DNA from: Prevotella sp.
Lineage (GTDB): Bacteria; Bacteroidota; Bacteroidia; Bacteroidales; Bacteroidaceae
Assembly: GCA_022732315.1 (NCBI GenBank)
Contig: JAIJUV010000034.1
Span: forward strand, 1-17,976
Reading direction: 5' to 3'
Length of the DNA: 17,976 nt
Part shown: one piece after another, positions 14,618 through 17,976 of the stretch
Layout: every line of letters begins with the position of its first letter
Numbering within the stretch: the stretch's first letter is position 1
Translations under genes and position numbers: made by a program
The notes under the pieces: model-generated
Database searches by the model: none
Seen by the model: only the letters and a program-made list of their open reading frames with translations
What the model was told of the DNA's origin: nothing

Positions 14618-14989
14618 CTATTTTTCTTTAGATTTTTCCCATTCGTTCCATTCTTTCATTGCTTCCTGCCAGTCGGTTTGCTCACCGCTGGCTACGGCTT
14701 CCTTCTGCTTCTCTGCCTCATCGCGAGCCTTGTCTCTGGCACGTTTAGCCTTCATTGCCTCGATGGTGGCATCGTCGAGAATCTGGATGGTGCCACGCTT
14801 GATGGCATCCTGCAGTTCCTCCTCGCCGAAAGCCTTGCCCGGCTCATTGAAGTCAGAGATGTTGAATTCATAATCCACGCGAAGGTCGTGGCGTATCAAT
14901 TTCTGTTGCAAACGGTTGCCTGCGTTCTTGAGTCGCAGCAACTTTCCTATTTCCTTAATTTCTCCTGCTGAGTATTTGTTTCTTCCCAT
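14618..14989 (-). CDS. Conserved-looking hypothetical protein, 123 residues
   Basis: I do not recognise a named family, though the sequence has the look of a conserved Bacteroidales cytoplasmic protein. It has no signal peptide or membrane helix. The N-terminal half (KYSAGEIKEIGKLLRLKNAG, then NRLQQKLIRHDLRVDYEF) is probably helical. It continues into NISDFNEPGKAFGEEELQDA, then GTIQILDD. The last 50 residues are a highly charged Ala/Lys/Glu-rich helix or coiled coil with several Trp (WQEAMKEWNEWEKSKEK). It lies 34 bases after the HAD gene and 15 bases before the cyclophilin gene, both co-directional, so the three are probably co-transcribed. A structural or nucleic-acid-associated role is possible but not supported by any motif. 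Confidence 0.8.
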   Translation of the reverse strand: MGRNKYSAGEIKEIGKLLRLKNAGNRLQQKLIRHDLRVDYEFNISDFNEPGKAFGEEELQDAIKRGTIQILDDATIEAMKAKRARDKARDEAEKQKEAVASGEQTDWQEAMKEWNEWEKSKEK

Positions 14990-15023
14990 TAATATGATTT
15001 GATATTATTATTTCAGTTTAAAA

Positions 15024-15878
15024 TCACTTCCACGCCTTTTTCTGGATCAGCTCTATCAATCTGTCGAATTCGAAATCCGCCTTGATTTTATCCAGTATTC
15101 GCTTCACGATGATGTTCATCACGCCGCCCCTGCTGTAATTAGCCGTACACATAAAGTTGGCACGGCCTTCCCTAACCAGCTGGCAAGCCATCGCCTCCTT
15201 CTCGGGCGTGTTATATACGGCGATGGCATGACCGCCATGCTCCTTCACCATCTTCATGCAAGGCACGTCGGTTTCTCCATCTCCGAAGTAAATCATTCTC
15301 GGAAAGGGGATAGGGCGCTTGCTGTCGGGGATAAACTGGTTCACCCTCCGGTTGTCGCTCACCTGCCTGATGCCCTTGTTAATCTTGAAGAGAAACTGCG
15401 TCTTGGTGGTGTAATCCACGGCAACGGCTGGCCAGTAGGCGATGCCATCATCGTCATAGAGAAACGAGCAGGCATAGATATTCTCGAATTCCTGGGCGAT
15501 GGGGGTGCCCTCTATCATCTCCTTCAATCCCGAAGAATTGATGTAGTGCCTGATGTCGAGGCCGATGCTCGCACCATATTCGTTGATAAACGAGAACCAT
15601 TGCTTCACGCCACGGAAGAGCTCCACGTTCTTGCCGAAACTCTGAAAGGATTCGCGGGTGAGCGAGATGTTGTTCTTCTTGGCTTCTTCGAGCATCAGGA
15701 ACATGTAGGTCAAGATGCCGTTGGCATCCTTACCCTCTGCCAGTTTTCTGTTCCTATCCCAGAATTCCTCCTTGGTCTTTCCCGTTGCCTGGATGAATCC
15801 GAACTCCTGCATGTTGCCTGGCGACAGCGTTCCGTCGAAATCGTATACCAGTGCCACCTGTGGTCTTTTCTTTGCCAT
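15024..15878 (-). CDS. HAD-superfamily phosphatase-like hydrolase
   Basis: This 284-residue cytoplasmic protein belongs to the haloacid dehalogenase superfamily. Motif I is VYDFDGTLSP (Asp13 nucleophile, Asp15 acid/base). Motif II is probably INSSG (Ser115-Ser116). A Lys of motif III is likely in the 165-168 segment (FKINKG). Motif IV is YFGDGETDVPCM (Asp200 and Asp204, Mg2+ binding). Between motifs I and II is a helical cap of about 80 residues. The layout resembles phosphoserine-phosphatase-like HADs, but the physiological substrate is not evident. It is the first gene of a three-gene leftward operon with its own promoter at 15949-15956; the leader would be about 60 bases. Linkage to a cyclophilin and a small hypothetical does not suggest a pathway. 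Confidence 0.9.
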   Translation of the reverse strand: MAKKRPQVALVYDFDGTLSPGNMQEFGFIQATGKTKEEFWDRNRKLAEGKDANGILTYMFLMLEEAKKNNISLTRESFQSFGKNVELFRGVKQWFSFINEYGASIGLDIRHYINSSGLKEMIEGTPIAQEFENIYACSFLYDDDGIAYWPAVAVDYTTKTQFLFKINKGIRQVSDNRRVNQFIPDSKRPIPFPRMIYFGDGETDVPCMKMVKEHGGHAIAVYNTPEKEAMACQLVREGRANFMCTANYSRGGVMNIIVKRILDKIKADFEFDRLIELIQKKAWK

Positions 15879-15948
15879 ATCCCGTTCCCTTTCTTCTTTT
15901 ATTTATTATATCTTTTCTTTTATAGAGCTTCCGCCCTCACATAACCTG

Positions 15949-15956
15949 CAAATATA
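15949..15956 (-). promoter_or_regulatory. Promoter -7 element for the HAD-cyclophilin operon
   Basis: On the minus strand this reads TATATTTG followed by CAGG, matching TAnnTTTG. A TTG on the same strand at 15976-15978 is spaced about 19 bases upstream, as expected for the -33 element. It lies about 70 bases upstream of the HAD start codon. Confidence 0.7.
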
Positions 15957-16013
15957 CATATTTTTCAGCAAATTGGCAATAACAGAATTTATAAAAAATC
16001 ATAAAGGCACGAA

Positions 16014-16056
16014 AAAAGGCGTGAAAAACTCATTTTCAGAGTCTTACACGCCTTTT
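16014..16056. terminator. Bidirectional terminator hairpin
   Basis: An 18-base arm (16014-16031) pairs with 16039-16056 at 16 of 18 positions around a 7-base loop. The outer helix is a perfect 10 bp (AAAAGGCGTG/CACGCCTTTT). Minus-strand output is TTTTTTCGTG and plus-strand output is TTTTATCTTT, so it can act in both directions. No complete gene now ends here on either strand, so it may belong to a lost leftward gene whose remnant lies at 16097-16129. Confidence 0.8.
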
Positions 16057-16775
16057 ATCTTTATGCTAATCTAATAACTTCTCTATGACGAGAGGATTAC
16101 TTAACCTCTTCGAAGCTAACTTTTGTTGATTATTAGAGACTTATAGCGAGATGTGCCAAATTTGTGTCTTGATATTTTTGGAGATTCAAAAAGGCAGTTT
16201 CAAACGGAAACTATTGATATTGTTGCTTTTATATTGTTATTGGCAGATTTTGCTATTTTATGTCATTTAACGAATTGCGTCAGCCAAATCATATCTTTCT
16301 TCATGTTACTTAAGTTTTTGTAGAATGCTTAAAACGTGCTATGAAACTGTTCTTTTTCAGTAAAGTCATTATTTGGGCTTAGCCAATAACTATAACTGAA
16401 GGTAGTAGTATACCCATATCAACTATTCCACTACTTATAGTATTTACATGCGCATGCATGCTTGGGTTGTTTATAGCTCTATAAAAAGAGCCCCGACAGT
16501 TCATGTCAATTTACAAGTACTCGCAGGAGAAGCAATGTTGCAGTGTTTGGCTTGTATTCTTTATGCAATTCCTCTATATTCAAATCATAGTTATTATTTG
16601 GCTTCTAAAATACCTCTTGTAATATATCGAAAGTTCCTATATTTCCTTATTAGTATATAGTTTAGTTTTTGTTATCTAGTATGATATGTTTTCATTAATA
16701 TCATACTTTGAAAAATCAAACTTTAATACTTCTTAAATCTTTATGTATTGTTATCTTATCTTTATTAAATATCAC
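16057..16775. other. AT-rich intergenic region with no convincing gene
   Basis: About 720 bases without a supported gene. It contains a possible leftward C-terminal remnant (16097-16129, peptide STKVSFEEVK then stop) and a weak rightward 39-codon ORF (16151-16270) whose second half is very hydrophobic and basic-flanked. A 70-codon rightward ORF (16448-16660) lacks a promoter or ribosome-binding site and has no recognisable features. A CATGCGCATG palindrome lies at 16448-16457. Base composition is clearly richer in A and T than in the genes to the left, suggesting decayed or acquired DNA. Confidence 0.6.
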
Positions 16776-16783
16776 TATCTTTG
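16776..16783 (+). promoter_or_regulatory. Promoter -7 element for the 240-residue membrane protein
   Basis: TATCTTTG followed by TAA matches TAnnTTTG. Transcription would begin near 16790, leaving a very short leader of about 12 bases before ATG 16802. The -33 region is AT-rich without a clear TTTG. Confidence 0.65.
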
Positions 16784-16801
16784 TAAGAAAATCGAAAAAA
16801 T

Positions 16802-17524
16802 ATGGTCAAATTAATAAATTCACTTTTACTCACTCTTGCTGGTACTCTTATACTGGTTTGCTGTACAGGCTTGGCTTTTGAAACTTGTTATAAGTATGCT
16901 TTGCAAATACAGTTAATGTTTATGTTGTCAACCTTCTACACAATATGTATGGCCCTATATATAAATATGTGTAAAGACACTATTGCTTGTTATGTGCTTG
17001 CTAATATCTCAAAGATTCGTCAATTCAATCATGTTATGGTAAAAGACAATCTGGTAGAAGATTTGAACGTAGAAGAACAAGTCATAGCTAGACAACGTTT
17101 GGATTTGTTTCATAGTCTATATGAAATCGAAAACAAAAGAATCCAACAGGAACAAAGCAGGAATGATAAACAAAAGTTTATGAAAGTATCAAACTATACT
17201 CGCAATACATTCATACGATTGGGATTTAACAGATATGATGTATTTAAGATTTGCGAGAGTGTAGAATACTTGGTTAACAATAATGCAGTTCTTAAACATG
17301 AGGATTTTCATGTCACTTACAATTCTCATATCACTCAAATTTCATTGAAGAACTTTGCCTGGAACATTGCAAACCAATATGGATTAAGCAGAGATCTAGC
17401 TGCTGAATTTGTAATGACCACTTTTAGCGAATGGTTCAAGAATACCACTCGTACAACAGTCGTGAAGACCCTTCGTACAACTTTAGGTGCGCATGAAATC
17501 GAAATCAACGAAAAACTGGTGTAA
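16802..17524 (+). CDS. Two-helix membrane protein of unknown function, 240 residues
   Basis: I do not recognise a family. Two hydrophobic helices lie at about 5-25 and 33-55, followed by a cytoplasmic region. Residues about 85-125 are charged and probably a coiled coil (EEQVIARQRLDLFHSLYEIE, then Gln/Arg/Lys-rich). The C-terminal portion (130-240) looks like a compact helical domain (RNTFIRLGFNRYDVFKICES, SLKNFAWNIANQYGLSRDLA, FSEWFKNTTRTTVVKTLRTT), ending with a short basic/acidic tail. The amphipathic and Trp/Phe-containing pattern suggests protein-protein or DNA contact, but no motif is diagnostic. The gene is AT-rich compared with those to its left and stands alone between its own promoter and a strong terminator, which fits horizontally acquired DNA. 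The start is set by the short promoter-to-ATG distance. Confidence 0.8.
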   Translation: MVKLINSLLLTLAGTLILVCCTGLAFETCYKYALQIQLMFMLSTFYTICMALYINMCKDTIACYVLANISKIRQFNHVMVKDNLVEDLNVEEQVIARQRLDLFHSLYEIENKRIQQEQSRNDKQKFMKVSNYTRNTFIRLGFNRYDVFKICESVEYLVNNNAVLKHEDFHVTYNSHITQISLKNFAWNIANQYGLSRDLAAEFVMTTFSEWFKNTTRTTVVKTLRTTLGAHEIEINEKLV

Positions 17525-17548
17525 TAAAGCTCCAATTATATTAGAGGA

Positions 17549-17595
17549 GGAAAAAGTCTAATCAAGATGCATTGCTTTTTGATTAGGCTTTTTCC
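17549..17595. terminator. Terminator after the 240-residue membrane protein
   Basis: A 17-bp stem (17549-17565 with 17579-17595) with a single mismatch and a 13-base loop begins about 25 bases after the stop codon. The arms carry GGAAAAAG and CTTTTTCC at their outer ends, so it can end transcription from either direction, including a possible leftward transcript starting near 17748. Confidence 0.85.
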
Positions 17596-17944
17596 ATTTA
17601 TAGTTTTTGTCTGTAAAAAGAGAGAAAGCTAAATCTGTACTATTTTAAAATTCACTTCACTTTAGAATATATAGGCTAATTGTATGAATGAAGTACCTTT
17701 TCTATGATTTTCATGTTTCTCATCGCAGTTTCTGGTATTTGATAAATTTGGTTGCAAAGGTAATGTCTGTACATATATTCCTTGCAAGGTCGGTGCCTAT
17801 GGTCTCTTGCTAAAATCTCCACCTTACAGGTCGTATTTGAGCAGAGAACCTTGCTGGAAAAGCACAGACACCTTTAGAGGCAACAAAATTTTAATCAATC
17901 CCGAAAATGCAGATGCAAAAATAGGGAAATAAAAATAGAGACTT
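17596..17944. other. Intergenic region, possible repeat or gene remnant
   Basis: No complete gene is supported. It contains the orphan leftward promoter at 17755-17762 and a 15-codon ORF downstream of it. A rightward frame of 74 sense codons is open from 17708 to a stop at 17930-17932 but has no start codon; it includes KVGAYGLLLKSPPYRSYLSR and ends NPENADAKIGK. The latter may be a gene remnant or part of a dispersed intergenic repeat. Confidence 0.5.
17755..17762 (-). promoter_or_regulatory. Leftward promoter -7 element with no recognised gene
   Basis: On the minus strand this reads TACCTTTG followed by CAAC, as strong a match as that of the small-ORF promoter at 11145. A transcript starting near 17748 would run to the terminator at 17549-17595, about 170-200 bases. 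It could encode only a 15-residue ORF (17676-17723, MRNMKIIEKVLHSYN), or be a small RNA. Confidence 0.5.
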
Positions 17945-17976
17945 ATGGCAAACATTTGTGACACTCAGTACAAGGT
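17945..17976 (+). CDS. Start of a gene running off the right edge (partial)
   Basis: An ATG is preceded by an A-rich stretch (17926-17944), as is common before start codons in this phylum. Ten codons are visible, giving MANICDTQYK, before the window ends. No clear promoter was found just upstream. The peptide resembles the opening of some small Bacteroidales hypothetical proteins, but ten residues are too few to assign a family. It could also be chance. Confidence 0.35.
   Translation, partial: MANICDTQYK

Noticed and set aside
15228..15944. 238-codon plus-strand frame antisense to the HAD gene
   Set aside because: The HAD frame contains all four HAD motif positions and a promoter. The plus frame ends in low-complexity sequence with no features.
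16448..16457. CATGCGCATG palindrome considered as an operator or recombination site
   Set aside because: A single short palindrome with no partner copy and no nearby promoter. It could easily occur by chance.
16448..16660. 70-codon plus-strand frame in the AT-rich gap
   Set aside because: No promoter, no ribosome-binding site and no protein-like pattern beyond scattered hydrophobic residues. Not supported as a gene.

Overview
The window looks like a chromosomal segment from a gut Bacteroidales, most likely Prevotella/Segatella. The evidence is a SusC/SusD-type glycan-uptake locus, promoters of the Bacteroidetes TAnnTTTG (-7) type, near-absence of Shine-Dalgarno sites, and family-typical genes (DUF6377 regulator, DUF4861, a cyclophilin with a helical insertion). 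The genus is an inference from gene style, not proof.

Region 1 (1-10.7 kb) is a polysaccharide utilisation locus (PUL) for a beta-glucan. A rightward transcript carries a SusC-like TonB-dependent transporter, a SusD-like lipoprotein, a surface glycan-binding lipoprotein with a PKD-like module and two related beta-sandwich modules, and a BACON-GH16 lipoprotein with the laminarinase-type E-I-D-I-M-E active site. A GH3 beta-glucosidase is transcribed divergently. Model: GH16 cuts the glucan at the surface, the SusD-like and glycan-binding proteins hold it, SusC imports oligosaccharides, and periplasmic GH3 releases glucose. Laminarin-type beta-1,3-glucan or mixed-linkage glucan are the likely substrates. 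The last 44 codons of a DUF6377-type HTH protein end just upstream and could be the regulator. The 554-bp divergent region holds four CCACTT-core sites arranged almost mirror-symmetrically about the two predicted promoters, which I read as shared operators.

Region 2 (10.7-11.2 kb) is an apparently empty gap that in fact carries, on the minus strand, a tandem pair of tiny related ORFs (28 and 29 codons). They have a clear promoter, near-identical translation starts with good ribosome-binding sites, and a strong terminator. I recognise no family for them.

Region 3 (11.3-15.9 kb) is ordinary accessory and housekeeping DNA: a zinc-dependent alcohol dehydrogenase on its own promoter, a convergent DUF4861 secreted protein, and a three-gene leftward operon (HAD phosphatase, a 123-residue hypothetical, a cyclophilin peptidylprolyl isomerase).

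Region 4 (15.95-17.98 kb) is visibly more AT-rich and mostly non-coding. It holds a self-contained unit (promoter, 240-residue two-helix membrane protein of unknown function, terminator), a leftward promoter with no recognisable gene, possible gene remnants, and the first codons of a gene running off the right edge. No rRNA, tRNA, CRISPR array or intact insertion sequence was seen.
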